A DNA stretch of 64,000 nt from Desulfurivibrionaceae bacterium. GTDB lineage: Bacteria; Desulfobacterota; Desulfobulbia; Desulfobulbales; UBA5123. The notes below the pieces were generated by a model that saw only the letters and a list, made by a program, of their open reading frames with translations, ran no database searches and was not told the DNA's origin. A program made the translations under genes and the position numbers. The DNA lies in NCBI GenBank assembly GCA_030145325.1, contig JAQYVW010000007.1, positions 1 to 64,000 on the forward strand, given 5' to 3'. Positions 1-10,515 of the stretch are shown piece by piece (positions within the stretch are counted from its first letter, which is position 1; each line of letters starts with the position of its first letter).

Positions 1-2068
1 CGCCGGCCGGCACATGGATATGCACATCCACACTCTCGAAATACTTCTCCTCCAAATCAAGTTCGCCCAGCCGGGAACGGCAATAGGTCAACGCCGCCTG
101 CGCCGACTCCTTCATCACATCGCCCAACTGGCCGGTGAGAGTCAGCTTGCCGCTGCCATTGAGAATCGACACCTCAATATAGAGAATCTCGCCACCAACT
201 TCGGTCCAGGCCAAACCAGTGGCCAAACCGGGCTGATCAATGACATCAAGTTCAGACTCGGGCAGGAAGACCGGCGGTCCCAAATAGGTAACCAGGGTCT
301 TATCGGTGATAGCGTAAGGCCCCTTGCCTCCTTCGGCCACCTTGCGGGCCACCTTGCGGCAGACCTTACCGATCTCGCGTTCAAGGTTCCGTAAACCAGC
401 CTCACGGGTGTAATGGGTGATAATCATCTGCAAATTATTATCGCTCATCTTGATGTGCTTGGCGGTGATCCCGTTCTCCTTCAACTGCCGGGGCAACAGG
501 TACCGCTTGGCGATCTCAAGCTTCTCTTCCAGGGTGTAACCGGCCAACCGAATCACCTCCATCCGATCAAGGAGCGGCCGGGGAATGGTGTCACTCATGT
601 TGGCGGTGGTGATAAACATCACCTTGGAAAGATCACAGGGCAGATTGAGATAATGGTCAGAGAAATCAAAATTCTGCTCTGGATCCAGCACCTCAAGAAG
701 CGCGGAAGATGGATCACCGCGATAGTCAGACCCCACCTTGTCAATCTCATCAAGCATGAAGATCGGGTTGTTGGTTCCAGCGGTTTTCAGCCCCTGGATA
801 ATTCGGCCCGGCATGGCACCGATATAGGTGCGACGATGACCGCGGATCTCGGCCTCATCACGCATCCCCCCCAAGGAGAGACGGTGGAACTTTCTCCCCA
901 TGGCCCGGGCAACGCCCCGCCCCAGCGAGGTTTTACCAACCCCAGGAGGACCAACAAAACAGAGAATCGGCCCCTTGCTGGTTTTATTCAACTTCCGAAC
1001 AGCCAGATACTCAAGGATCCGCTCCTTAATCTTATCGAGACCGTAGTGATCTTCGTCAAGAATCTCCTTGGCGAGCTTGAGATCAAGCTTGTCCTTGCTG
1101 CTCTTGCTCCAAGGCACATCCAGCAGCCAGTCGATATAGGTGCGAATCACTGAAGCCTCGGAGGCATCCGGGTGCATCATCTCCAGACGCTTAAGCTGAT
1201 TAAGCCCTTCCTTCTTCACTGGCGCGGGCAAGCGACCCTTGTTAAATTTCACCCGCAGCTCGTCAATCTCCTGAGAGCGGTCATCAACCTCGCCCAACTC
1301 TTTCTTCAGCACCTGAATCTGCTCACGGAGGAAATACTCGCGCTGGGTGCGGCTCATCTCTTCCTTAGCTTCGGTCTGAATCTTGGCCTGCATGGTGGAA
1401 ACTTCCATCTCCTTGTGCAGATAGTCGGCCACCACCCGCAAGCGGTCAATGGGCTCCACGGTTTCCAGAACTGCCTGCGCATCAGGGGTTTTAAGGCGCA
1501 GATTAGAAACCACCAGGTCAGCAAGACGCCCCGGCTCTTCAATATTGTTGAGGATCACCATCAGGTCAGCGGACATGATCCCCTTGAGGGAGAGGAGCTT
1601 TTCCGTGGACTCGCGGACATTGCGCATCAACGCCTCCACCTCCACAGACATCTCCGGGTACTCATCCTCATCAATCACTTCAATCTTGGCCATGAAGCAG
1701 GGCTCTACCTGCGGAATATCCACAACTTGAGCCCGATGCATGGCTTGCACCAACACTTTCAGCCGACCATCCGGCAGCTTGAGGGTGCGCATGATCATAC
1801 AGACCATGCCCAATTTATAGATATCGTCCACCCCCGGTTCGTCAATGGCTGGATCCTTCTGGGTGACCAGCATCAGGAGCTTATCCTTGGCCAGCGCCTC
1901 GCTCACGGCGTTCACTGAAGCCGGGCGACCAACAAACAGCGGAATGATCATATAATTAAAGACGACCACATCGCGAACCGCCATCATCGGCAACATTTCC
2001 GGGATATCAACTCCTTCCGGATCGGGAAAATCATTCATTCCTGTGGTCAGGGAATCATTTGTTTCCAC
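1..2068 (-). CDS. lon: ATP-dependent endopeptidase La (Lon), C-terminus truncated by window edge
   Basis: Reverse-strand translation from a GTG at 2068, preceded by GGAGG, reads VETNDSLTTGMNDFPDPEGVDIPEMLPMMAVRDVVVFNYMIIPLFVGRPASVNAVSEALAKDKLLMLVTQKDPAIDEPGVDDIYKLG, a Lon N-domain. At the window edge it reads VDVHIHVPAG, just before the catalytic PKDGPSAG motif. Absent from the ORF track because it has no stop in the window. Confidence 0.93.
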   Translation of the reverse strand, partial: METNDSLTTGMNDFPDPEGVDIPEMLPMMAVRDVVVFNYMIIPLFVGRPASVNAVSEALAKDKLLMLVTQKDPAIDEPGVDDIYKLGMVCMIMRTLKLPDGRLKVLVQAMHRAQVVDIPQVEPCFMAKIEVIDEDEYPEMSVEVEALMRNVRESTEKLLSLKGIMSADLMVILNNIEEPGRLADLVVSNLRLKTPDAQAVLETVEPIDRLRVVADYLHKEMEVSTMQAKIQTEAKEEMSRTQREYFLREQIQVLKKELGEVDDRSQEIDELRVKFNKGRLPAPVKKEGLNQLKRLEMMHPDASEASVIRTYIDWLLDVPWSKSSKDKLDLKLAKEILDEDHYGLDKIKERILEYLAVRKLNKTSKGPILCFVGPPGVGKTSLGRGVARAMGRKFHRLSLGGMRDEAEIRGHRRTYIGAMPGRIIQGLKTAGTNNPIFMLDEIDKVGSDYRGDPSSALLEVLDPEQNFDFSDHYLNLPCDLSKVMFITTANMSDTIPRPLLDRMEVIRLAGYTLEEKLEIAKRYLLPRQLKENGITAKHIKMSDNNLQMIITHYTREAGLRNLEREIGKVCRKVARKVAEGGKGPYAITDKTLVTYLGPPVFLPESELDVIDQPGLATGLAWTEVGGEILYIEVSILNGSGKLTLTGQLGDVMKESAQAALTYCRSRLGELDLEEKYFESVDVHIHVPAG

Positions 2069-2335
2069 AAAAAAACCTCCATATGGTAAGCACCGAGGTA
2101 AGACAATGGCCGTCGGTACGGAAATCCTTCCCGACAATGACGGGAAAGGTTGTTTTCAGTAAAATTCAGGGAAAACTTAAACATTGCCCGCCATGAAGTC
2201 AAGGCAGGGAAACAGAGAGCGGCAAATAATGAAATAGTCTTGAAGAATTTGCAAATTTCGCCCATATTGCGGTCAATTCAACATTGCCCGCTGATATTCG
2301 CTCCAGACCGCGACCACCTCACTATCATTATACTT

Positions 2336-3148
2336 ATGGCACACCCCATGACCGATCTCAACTCCGATCTTTTTTTTGACACCAACAATTATGCCCACCG
2401 CCCCCTTTTTGCCCACGAGCAAGCATGGCAAACCCTGGCTGGCCTCAAAGCGTATATGGATAACCAGCAATACCAAGGAGAGCTGCTGGCCGGGCTATGC
2501 GACGGCACCCCCTTGACCGAAACCGTGGTTCTGGTCAACAACACCCGCATTCCCAGCAAAGGATTGAGCATCGCCTTCGGCGACGCCACCAAGGGAGAAC
2601 TTCTGGTTAGCCAAAACGGGCAACCCTTGGCCGAGGCCACGGTTTTGATGGCGGGCGCGGTTCTGGTGGGAGGAAATATCCAGTTGGGCAAAGGGGTTTT
2701 AGTGGAATCAGGCTCCTTCCTGAAAGGGCCGCTAATCGTTGGCGACCATACAGAAATCCGCCAAGGGGCATACCTGCGCGGTTACTGCCTGATCGGGGCA
2801 CGCTGCGTGGTGGGCCACACCACCGAGGTCAAGCACTCGATCTTTCTGGATGACGCCAAGGCAGGACACTTTGCCTATATCGGCGACTCAATCCTCGGCA
2901 ATCAAGTTAATCTGGGCGCAGGCACCAAGCTCGCCAACTTCCGCTTCATGCCCGGTAATGTTCGGATCAAAACCACCGACGGCCACCTGGACAGTGGCCT
3001 GCGCAAACTGGGAGCACTGCTGGGCGACAACGTCCAGACCGGCTGCAACTCGGTGACTAGCCCCGGCACCCTGATGGCAAAAGGGGCAATGGTGATGCCC
3101 AATGTCACCGTGCCCTCCGGCTATCACGCCAAATCAATTATCCGCTAA
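2336..3148 (+). CDS. Left-handed beta-helix (hexapeptide repeat) acyltransferase/nucleotidyltransferase-like protein
   Basis: ORF 2150..3148; likely start is the ATG at 2336 or 2348. Hexapeptide-type repeats: VLVESGSFLKGPLIVGDHTEIRQGAYLRGYCLIGARCVVGHTTEVKHSIFLDDAKAGHFAYIGDSILGNQVNLGAGTKLANF, as in GlmU-type C-terminal domains. Confidence 0.75.
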   Translation: MAHPMTDLNSDLFFDTNNYAHRPLFAHEQAWQTLAGLKAYMDNQQYQGELLAGLCDGTPLTETVVLVNNTRIPSKGLSIAFGDATKGELLVSQNGQPLAEATVLMAGAVLVGGNIQLGKGVLVESGSFLKGPLIVGDHTEIRQGAYLRGYCLIGARCVVGHTTEVKHSIFLDDAKAGHFAYIGDSILGNQVNLGAGTKLANFRFMPGNVRIKTTDGHLDSGLRKLGALLGDNVQTGCNSVTSPGTLMAKGAMVMPNVTVPSGYHAKSIIR

Positions 3149-3158
3149 GTTTTATTTT

Positions 3159-3464
3159 CTAAGGAGTCAAGGCTGGCTGATGGATGGCCAGATAATGATA
3201 TAACCCGAAAAAGAACTCGAAGGTGATCCCCATGGTCAGAAAAATACGTAACACCCGATTCCATGGCATACGACCATTACCCATCCGCTGCAACACCGAA
3301 ACGATGAGAATGGTACCACCAATGGCAAAAGGAGCAGCAGAAAGCAGATGCGCCCCAGTCTCAATTAGAGAATCCTGCAACCGCCCTGGGAAATACCGCA
3401 CCACGCAGAGCAGATAGACTACTGTCATTACCAATAACGCCGCTTTTTCTTGTAACTGTTTCAT
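3159..3464 (-). CDS. Small membrane protein, unknown function
   Basis: 101 aa with about three hydrophobic segments; no family recognised. Confidence 0.55.
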   Translation of the reverse strand: MKQLQEKAALLVMTVVYLLCVVRYFPGRLQDSLIETGAHLLSAAPFAIGGTILIVSVLQRMGNGRMPWNRVLRIFLTMGITFEFFFGLYHYLAIHQPALTP

Positions 3465-3542
3465 AAAAATAACTCGCCGAGAAGGAACTAAGGGTTAGCA
3501 CAATAGGCGCCAACTCTAGCCCATCTCCCACGGAAATGAAAT

Positions 3543-4619
3543 ATGAAAATGACTCAACGCTCCGCCCTCTATTTTCCAGAAACCATCCCGACCTTAGCTG
3601 CGGTTGCACCGTTACTACTTATCCTTGACAAACTTAACCACTACCGTCCCACCGAAAGCCCATTGCCAACGGCGCCGTTGTTTGCCGAAACCGGTCTGGT
3701 GCAAGGATACGCCCCGGCACCTCTGGGCGATGACCTGAATTTCTTCTTGCGCCTGGTCAAGGATCTGCGCGCCCATGCCCAAGAATACTCAGGGAACTTT
3801 CTTTCCAGCCTTTCGCCATCCCTTGCCGGCAATTACCAGGAAGAATCGGTTCAGCAAGTGATCAGGGCCATGACCAACGAGAGCCAACAGCAACCGCAGG
3901 AAACAAAACACCGTGATGAAGGATTCTGGCGAACCCGACTGCTCCTGCAACTGGCAGAAGAGATGTACCGCGACGAGGGTGAAATCAACGACCACCTGGC
4001 CAAGGTCAGCAACATGCAGCAACGGATGCTGCAATCACTGCACGACAGCAACGATGACGACGAAGACCTTCCCCTGCCCACAATGCCCACCTCACCGTCT
4101 CGGCTACCCATCCGCGATGATTTACTCTGCCGCGCCTGGTGCCGACTTTTTTTGGCCGACCAGAACCAGCAGCGCCCAGCCCTGTTAGCAACCGCCAACA
4201 TCGAGGCCGCAGAGCAAATCATCGACACCTACACCCAACAAAGCCAGCAGGCCCCCATCACCATCTGCACCCTTCCCCTGCCGACCCTTACCGGGATAAA
4301 TGAAGAGGATTACCTTGCCCAACGCACAACCTTTCACACCTCAGCGGCAAACATCCTTACCGAAATCCATCAGGCGATGCAAACGGCCATGAAAAACGGG
4401 CAAACAACCTTGGACCAAGAAAAGATATCGGCGCAATGGCAGGCCGCTCTCTCACCCGCGTTTACAACCACTGCCCCCGGCACCAGCCAACTGCAGATCA
4501 CCCTGCTGAAAGATGTAACCTTTGCCGATCTCTGCCAAAGGCTGGGTAAAAGTGACGAAAACAATAGCGCCCCAGGAGAGCCGCACACCGTGCTCATCCA
4601 CCTCACACCGCTTTTTTAA
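3543..4619 (+). CDS. Hypothetical protein (358 aa), no recognisable domain
   Basis: Long ORF with coding-like composition; no motif recognised. Confidence 0.6.
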   Translation: MKMTQRSALYFPETIPTLAAVAPLLLILDKLNHYRPTESPLPTAPLFAETGLVQGYAPAPLGDDLNFFLRLVKDLRAHAQEYSGNFLSSLSPSLAGNYQEESVQQVIRAMTNESQQQPQETKHRDEGFWRTRLLLQLAEEMYRDEGEINDHLAKVSNMQQRMLQSLHDSNDDDEDLPLPTMPTSPSRLPIRDDLLCRAWCRLFLADQNQQRPALLATANIEAAEQIIDTYTQQSQQAPITICTLPLPTLTGINEEDYLAQRTTFHTSAANILTEIHQAMQTAMKNGQTTLDQEKISAQWQAALSPAFTTTAPGTSQLQITLLKDVTFADLCQRLGKSDENNSAPGEPHTVLIHLTPLF

Positions 4620-4774
4620 GACCAGGGCGCGACAAAAAAACCACGAAGGGGTACTTACGCTGCAAAAATTTGGTCTGATGGCAAGGGGCTACAGAAATAT
4701 TGGCAAGGAAAGAGGTCCAGCGCAGAACGGGAACAAATCGCCAACAAGGCAACCTGCTCCCGTTGACAAGGAAA

Positions 4775-5224
4775 CTACTTATAGGGGTTAATGGTCAAGA
4801 CCGGACAAGGCGAATTTTTAACCACCTGCTCGGCAACGCTGCCGAACAAAATTTTTTCAAGCCCCTTGTAGCCATGGGTACCCATAACGATCATGCCGAC
4901 ATCGTTACCCGCAGCGTAGCTGATAATCTCCTCGGCGACATCACCGGCCAAGACCACCGATTCAGCAGCGCTGGTAACATTTTCAGCCATGAAACTTTTC
5001 ATCTTCCCTTCGGCGCCCTTGAACAAGTCATCCTCGAACTGGGAGATGGGCATGTGCGGCACAAAAAAGCCGGAGTAATCGGCAATGCTTTGCACCACAA
5101 ACACAACGGCGATTTTGGCCTGCAGCCTTTCGGCGAGAAGCTGCGCCTCCAGGAGAATCTTTTGCGAATTTTCCGAGAAATCTACCGGTACCAAAATTTT
5201 CCTGACATCTTCCATCATAACCAT
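4775..5224 (-). CDS. Universal stress protein (UspA family)
   Basis: MEDVRKILVPVDFSENSQKILLEAQLLAERL...GMIVMGTHGYKGLEKILFGSVAEQVVKNSPCPVLTI is the classical Usp signature, including the G-2x-G-9x-G(S) type loop. Confidence 0.92.
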   Translation of the reverse strand: MVMMEDVRKILVPVDFSENSQKILLEAQLLAERLQAKIAVVFVVQSIADYSGFFVPHMPISQFEDDLFKGAEGKMKSFMAENVTSAAESVVLAGDVAEEIISYAAGNDVGMIVMGTHGYKGLEKILFGSVAEQVVKNSPCPVLTINPYK

Positions 5225-5434
5225 CGCCTCCTTATCGGAACGAGTATCAAACAGAACAGCCGGAGCGCAAAACCGTGCTCACCTGACCACCTCTAAGTTC
5301 AGGCTATCAAACCGTTTTCACCAATGTCAAGACAATCATCGGCCAATATCGACCGGTGAGCAAAAGCCACAAACAAACCTATGATATCAGACAGTTACGA
5401 AAACAATAATTCTTGGTGCGAAAACCATGAGACC

Positions 5435-7360
5435 ATGAACGATCTCTTCGGCCCGGAAAGCAATCTTGCCCGCGGCCTCCCCGGTTACGAACCCCGCGCC
5501 GGGCAGTTAGCCATGGCCGAGGCTGTACAGCGAACGCTAACCACTAACACCATGCTGGCGGTGGAGGCAGAGACCGGGATCGGCAAAACCCTGGCCTACC
5601 TGATCCCGGCGGTGTTGAGCCGTCGAAAAGTCATTATCTCCACCGGCACTCGCACCTTGCAGGACCAGATCCTCAACAAGGAAATCCCCTTTATTCTCAA
5701 ACACATCGATCCGGAATGCTCCGCGCTCTGCGTCAAGGGACGCCAGAATTATCTCTGCCGTAGCCGCTGGCAGAAACTCTCCTCAGCCTCGCAGATGCAC
5801 CTCTTCGGTGACGACAACGACCTGGCGCAGATCAACCTCTGGCTTGAAGAAACCGATACCGGTGACCGCGCCGAGCTGCCCTGGTTGCCGGACAACTCCC
5901 CACTTTGGCATGAGATCAGTGCCACCACCGCCCAATGTTTAGGTTCCCTTTGCCCAAACAACCCCACCTGCTTCATTACTCGCTTACGCAAGAAAGCGGC
6001 CCGAGCCCGACTGCTAATCGTTAACCACCACCTGTTTTTTTCCGATCTCGCCGTCCGGAGGATGGGCCATGCCGAGGTTCTGCCCCGCTACGAGGCGGTG
6101 GTCTTCGACGAAGCGCATCACCTTGAAGATATCGCCACCCGCTATTTCGGCACAGCCTTCAGCAACTTTCAGATCCAAGATCTGGTTAAAGATATCGAAC
6201 TCCTCGCCCAAACCGGCCTCTCTGACCGCAACCGGGATAAAACCGTACAACTGGCCAGGGTTCTGGCCACCCAGACCCACCAATTCTCCACCCTGTTGCC
6301 AAAAAAGAAAGGACGTTTCCCTCTAACTGAAGTGACCGAGCGAGTGACAAATTGGTCAGGTGAAGTCGAGCAATTAATGGTATCCTTCACCTCGCTGGCG
6401 CGACATCTCAACGAGATGTCCATCAACGGTGAGATCTGGATGGCCCTGGAACGGCGTTGCAACGCCTTGGCCGAAAAACTCTTGATCATCACCGGCGAGC
6501 AGAACTACAACCATGTTTACTGGTTTGAAAGGCGGGAAAAGAGCATCGTCCTTTCCGCCTCGCCCATTGAGGTTGCCAGCGAACTCCAAAAAAGCCTGTA
6601 CAACGAAACCCAGAGCCTTGTTTTTACCTCCGCAACCCTCACCACTGGCGGCAATTTCTCTTACGTTAAGGAACGTCTCGGCCTGCCCGACGCCACCGCC
6701 ACCCTGTCGTTACCGTCTCCCTTCGATTACCGCCGCCACGCTCTCCTCTATGTGCCGGAGAACAACTTTCCGCTCCCCGCCGACCCGGCCTTTTTTCAGC
6801 AGGCACCGGATCGGATCTATGCTATATTGCAAAGCTCGCAAGGACGAGCTCTACTTCTTTTCACCAGCGTTCGGGCCATGGAAACCATGCACCAGATGCT
6901 GGCTGACCGCTTGCCCTATCCGCTACTCATGCAAGGCACCGCCCCCAAGGCCGCGCTACTGGAGGAATTCCAGCAAGACACCCACTCCGTGCTCTTTGCG
7001 GTGGCAAGTTTCTGGGAAGGGGTAGATATTCCGGGCGAATCACTCAGTTGTGTGATCATCGACAAGCTTCCTTTCGAGGTCCCCAGCGACCCAGTGGTTA
7101 TGGCCCGCATGGACAAGATCAAGGACGAGGGTGGCAAACCATTTTTCGAGTTCCAGGTTCCGCGCGCCATCCTCACTCTGCGCCAGGGGGTTGGCCGACT
7201 ATTGCGCTCCGCCAGTGACCGAGGAGTGCTGACCATTCTTGATGTGCGTTTATTTACCAAACAGTACGGCGCTTCTTTTCGCAAAAGCCTGCCGTCCTGC
7301 CCAATCTGCCGAGATCTGGCAACGGTGGAACAATTTTTTTCGGAGACAACCGAGCAATGA
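5435..7360 (+). CDS. dinG: DinG/XPD-family ATP-dependent DNA helicase
   Basis: Walker A-like VEAETGIGKTLAYLIPAVL, VFDEAHH (DEAH), and Cys residues consistent with an Fe-S region (CVKGRQNYLC...CLGSLCPNNPTC). C-terminal GVGRLLRS. Likely start ATG at 5435 within ORF 5381..7360. Confidence 0.88.
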   Translation: MNDLFGPESNLARGLPGYEPRAGQLAMAEAVQRTLTTNTMLAVEAETGIGKTLAYLIPAVLSRRKVIISTGTRTLQDQILNKEIPFILKHIDPECSALCVKGRQNYLCRSRWQKLSSASQMHLFGDDNDLAQINLWLEETDTGDRAELPWLPDNSPLWHEISATTAQCLGSLCPNNPTCFITRLRKKAARARLLIVNHHLFFSDLAVRRMGHAEVLPRYEAVVFDEAHHLEDIATRYFGTAFSNFQIQDLVKDIELLAQTGLSDRNRDKTVQLARVLATQTHQFSTLLPKKKGRFPLTEVTERVTNWSGEVEQLMVSFTSLARHLNEMSINGEIWMALERRCNALAEKLLIITGEQNYNHVYWFERREKSIVLSASPIEVASELQKSLYNETQSLVFTSATLTTGGNFSYVKERLGLPDATATLSLPSPFDYRRHALLYVPENNFPLPADPAFFQQAPDRIYAILQSSQGRALLLFTSVRAMETMHQMLADRLPYPLLMQGTAPKAALLEEFQQDTHSVLFAVASFWEGVDIPGESLSCVIIDKLPFEVPSDPVVMARMDKIKDEGGKPFFEFQVPRAILTLRQGVGRLLRSASDRGVLTILDVRLFTKQYGASFRKSLPSCPICRDLATVEQFFSETTEQ

Positions 7361-8340
7361 ACCGTGATGAACTGCTGGCCCGCCTAAAACCGGAAATGGC
7401 CCGGATCGATGCAGCGATGGGCAAGGATCTGGCCGAGATTGTCAATCCCACCCTCCATGAAATCATCCACCACGGCATCTTTAACGGTGGCAAGAGGGTT
7501 CGCCCCCTGCTGATGCTGCTGGCCACCAACCTCTGCGCTGCCGAACTCTCCCCCGACGCTTACCGGTTGGCCATGAGTTTCGAGTACCTACACGCAGCAA
7601 GCCTTCTTCATGACGATGTTATTGATCACGCCGAACAACGGCGCGGCAAACCATCCGCCAACACCCTTTGGGGCAACAGCAATGTGATTCTCGCTGGCGA
7701 CTACCTACATACCCGCGCCATGACCTTGGCTGGCACCGTTGGTAATGCAGAAATCCTCGCCGTCATCGGCAAAGCCACCGCTTCCATGGTGGAAGCGGAA
7801 TTTTTACAGGCCAAAACCGCCATGGAGATTGACCGTTCCGTGGAGAACTATTTTTCCGTCCTCGCAGGCAAGACCGGCGCCCTAATCAGCTCTCCCTGTG
7901 AAGCAGGAGCGATCTTTGCCAAAGCCAGCGCCCAAGAACGCCAAGCCCTGCACGATTATGGCCAGGCCTTAGGGCTCGCCTTTCAGGTGGTGGATGACCT
8001 TCTCGACTACCAAGGCGATCCCACCAAAACCGGCAAGGCAGTGGGCAATGACTTCCAAGAAGGGAAAATGACTTTGCCGCTCCTTCATGCCCTGGATCAG
8101 GCTGAGGCAAGCCAACGCGACCAGTTACTGGCTCTTCTGGCAGCAAGCCCGGAGGAACGACAAAATGAAGTCGCCACCGCCCACGCCATCATTGATGCCA
8201 ACAACGGCTTTATCCACGCCCGCGAGAAAGCGGAGAGTCTGGTCAAGAAAGCGTGCGCAGCACTGGCCCCTTTCCCAGATAACGAAGCAAAAAAGATGCT
8301 CCTCGGCCTGGGCCAATACGTCTTGACCCGGCAAAAGTAA
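7357..8340 (+). CDS. ispB: Polyprenyl (octaprenyl-type) diphosphate synthase
   Basis: First Asp-rich motif LLHDDVIDHAEQRRG and second Asp-rich motif FQVVDDLLDYQGD; GGKRVRPLL. Start overlaps the dinG stop by 4 bp (ATGA). Confidence 0.88.
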   Translation: MNRDELLARLKPEMARIDAAMGKDLAEIVNPTLHEIIHHGIFNGGKRVRPLLMLLATNLCAAELSPDAYRLAMSFEYLHAASLLHDDVIDHAEQRRGKPSANTLWGNSNVILAGDYLHTRAMTLAGTVGNAEILAVIGKATASMVEAEFLQAKTAMEIDRSVENYFSVLAGKTGALISSPCEAGAIFAKASAQERQALHDYGQALGLAFQVVDDLLDYQGDPTKTGKAVGNDFQEGKMTLPLLHALDQAEASQRDQLLALLAASPEERQNEVATAHAIIDANNGFIHAREKAESLVKKACAALAPFPDNEAKKMLLGLGQYVLTRQK

Positions 8341-8343
8341 GCC

Positions 8344-9261
8344 ATGCCGCAGCCAAAAAAAAAGCGTCGCCGCCACGGCAAAAAAAAACGTTCCCATCTC
8401 CGAATCTGGTCTATCACAATTACCCTGGCGCTACTGGGACTTGCCATTGCCTATGCTATGCATCATCGCCAGCCAGTAACAACCTTGTCGACAACGGCCA
8501 AACAAGCACCCGCCCTAATCAAAAAAATCATGCCGCCACCCCGGCCGCAACCACTGCCCCCGGTCACTGCTGAAACCGCACCGGCCAAAGCCAGATTCGC
8601 TCTGGTCATTGACGACATGGGCTATCACAAAAAGGTCGGCGATGCCCTGCTGGATCTGCCGCTTAATCTATCCTTCGCCTTCCTGCCCTTTGCCCCCCAC
8701 ACCAAGAGCCAACTCAGACATGCTAAGGCGCGTAGCCGGGACATCCTCCTTCATTTACCCATGGAGGCCACCGATAAGAAATGGGATCCCGGCCAAGGCG
8801 CGCTTTTCCTCTCCATGGATAGAACAACCATTCGCCGCACCGTCAGCCAAGATCTGGCCGCGATTCCTGGTGCCATCGGCATCAATAATCATATGGGTTC
8901 CCGCTTCACGGAGAATGAACCGGCCATGCGCGATTTCCTGGGCATCGTCAAACAGCGCAACCTATTCTTCCTCGACAGCCAAACCTCGCCACACAGCGTC
9001 GGCTACCAAATTGCCCGCCAGCTTGGCGTACTGACAATGCACCGTAACGTTTTCCTTGACAATCAACAAGTTAAGGAACAAGTTAAGAAACAACTGGCCG
9101 CGCTGACTTTTTTAGCGAAAAAACAAGGTATTGCCATTGGCATCGCTCATCCGCACCAGGCAACCCTGGATGCCTTAAGGGATTTCTTGCAATACCAAGA
9201 CAAAACCGTGACCTTGGTGAGCATTAATTCCCTGATGCATAACCAAGAGAAGACAAAGTAG
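8344..9261 (+). CDS. Divergent polysaccharide deacetylase family protein (YibQ-like)
   Basis: N-terminal TM followed by ARFALVIDDMGYHKKVGDALLDLPLNLSFAFLPFAPHTKSQLRHA...HLPMEAT...GINNHMGSRFTE. Confidence 0.85.
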   Translation: MPQPKKKRRRHGKKKRSHLRIWSITITLALLGLAIAYAMHHRQPVTTLSTTAKQAPALIKKIMPPPRPQPLPPVTAETAPAKARFALVIDDMGYHKKVGDALLDLPLNLSFAFLPFAPHTKSQLRHAKARSRDILLHLPMEATDKKWDPGQGALFLSMDRTTIRRTVSQDLAAIPGAIGINNHMGSRFTENEPAMRDFLGIVKQRNLFFLDSQTSPHSVGYQIARQLGVLTMHRNVFLDNQQVKEQVKKQLAALTFLAKKQGIAIGIAHPHQATLDALRDFLQYQDKTVTLVSINSLMHNQEKTK

Positions 9262-9275
9262 ACCACCCCAAGACC

Positions 9276-10082
9276 ATGAGCAGACTCATTACCTTGACCA
9301 CCGACTTTGGGCAGGAAGATGAGTATGTGGGGGTAATGAAAGGGGTTATTCTTAGTCGGAATCCAGCAACAAACATTATCGACCTTAGTCACGGCATTGA
9401 ACCACATAATCTTACCCAGGCGGCGTTCCTCATCAACAGCGGTAGCCGCTATTTCCCTGATCACACCATCCATATCGTAGTGGTGGATCCAGGTGTCGGC
9501 GGCACGCGACGATTAATTCTGGTTGGAACGCGAAGGCAATTTTTTTTAGCCCCGGACAACGGTGTCCTCTCCCTACTGCTTAATGATGAGGATTTCACCT
9601 TTGCCCGTGCTGTTACCAACGAGGAACTATTTGTAAAACCGGTAAGCCACACCTTCCATGGCCGGGATATTATGGCCCCGGTGGCAGCACATCTCGCCGC
9701 AGGAATAGCGGCCGAAACAGTCGGAGCACTACTTGACCGTGATGAACTGACGCAACTACCCCTTGCCCCTTCCCTTACCACAGACGGCAAAGGTATCGAG
9801 GGGATGGTGATTCAGGTGGACCATTTCGGCAATCTGGTCACCAATATTGATCGACAAACAGTGCAACAACTCATCGACAATAATGCCGAAAACAAGCTTA
9901 CGGTTTCAATCGGCGACCAGGAAATTGACAACCTTGGCACCTATTTCGATGAAGTATTACCAGGCGAGTTATTATCACTATTCGGGAGCCGTGATTATCT
10001 CGAGATTGCGGCCAATCAGGGCAGTGCAAAAAAACTGCTTGGTGTTTCCGTCAAAGACGGCGTACAAATAAAGCTCAAATAA
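9276..10082 (+). CDS. SAM hydroxide adenosyltransferase family protein (former DUF62)
   Basis: SRLITLTTDFGQEDEYVGVMKGVILSRNPATNIIDLSHGIEPHNLTQAAFLI...VVVDPGVGG...FHGRDIMAPVAAHLA. Confidence 0.9.
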   Translation: MSRLITLTTDFGQEDEYVGVMKGVILSRNPATNIIDLSHGIEPHNLTQAAFLINSGSRYFPDHTIHIVVVDPGVGGTRRLILVGTRRQFFLAPDNGVLSLLLNDEDFTFARAVTNEELFVKPVSHTFHGRDIMAPVAAHLAAGIAAETVGALLDRDELTQLPLAPSLTTDGKGIEGMVIQVDHFGNLVTNIDRQTVQQLIDNNAENKLTVSIGDQEIDNLGTYFDEVLPGELLSLFGSRDYLEIAANQGSAKKLLGVSVKDGVQIKLK

Positions 10083-10146
10083 GAGCTTTTATTTAATTTG
10101 ACCATAAACAAGTGTTAAGTATAACTCTCAACAACAGAGGATCTAA

Positions 10147-10437
10147 ATGGAAAACGAAGAATATGAACCTGTTGCAGCTCTTCTCAAGACAATGGCACAC
10201 CCCATTCGGCTGAAAATCCTTTGCCTCCTGCGCGACAAGGAAATGACCGTTGGTGACATCCGAGAGGAAGTAAAAACCACCAATGCCAATGTTTCACAGC
10301 ACCTTTCCATCCTGCGCAACCAAGGCATCCTTGGCTCCCGCAAAGAGGCTAACTTCATCTTCAATAAAATTGCCGACGAACGCGTCCTGGAACTAATAAA
10401 GACAATGCAGCAGCTTTATTGTCCGGAAATGCAATAA
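10147..10437 (+). CDS. ArsR-family winged helix transcriptional regulator
   Basis: LLKTMAHPIRLKILCLLRDKEMTVGDIREEVKTTNANVSQHLSILRNQGILGSRKEANFIFNKIADERVLELI. Confidence 0.88.
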   Translation: MENEEYEPVAALLKTMAHPIRLKILCLLRDKEMTVGDIREEVKTTNANVSQHLSILRNQGILGSRKEANFIFNKIADERVLELIKTMQQLYCPEMQ

Positions 10438-10515
10438 CCTTAACAAACCAAACATCCGACAGTTACCGGCCAATGGGTGAACTACGGATTGAATATATGC
10501 ACCAAGGAAAAAACA

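Noticed and set aside
14-1918. Plus-strand ORFs 14..394, 413..1153 and 1172..1918 as genes
   Set aside because: They are antisense to the lon coding sequence on the minus strand, which gives a clear Lon translation. Histidine/leucine-rich translations are typical antisense artefacts.
4700-5296. ORF 4700..5296 (+), 198 aa
   Set aside because: Antisense to the uspA-family gene, whose minus-strand translation is convincing.
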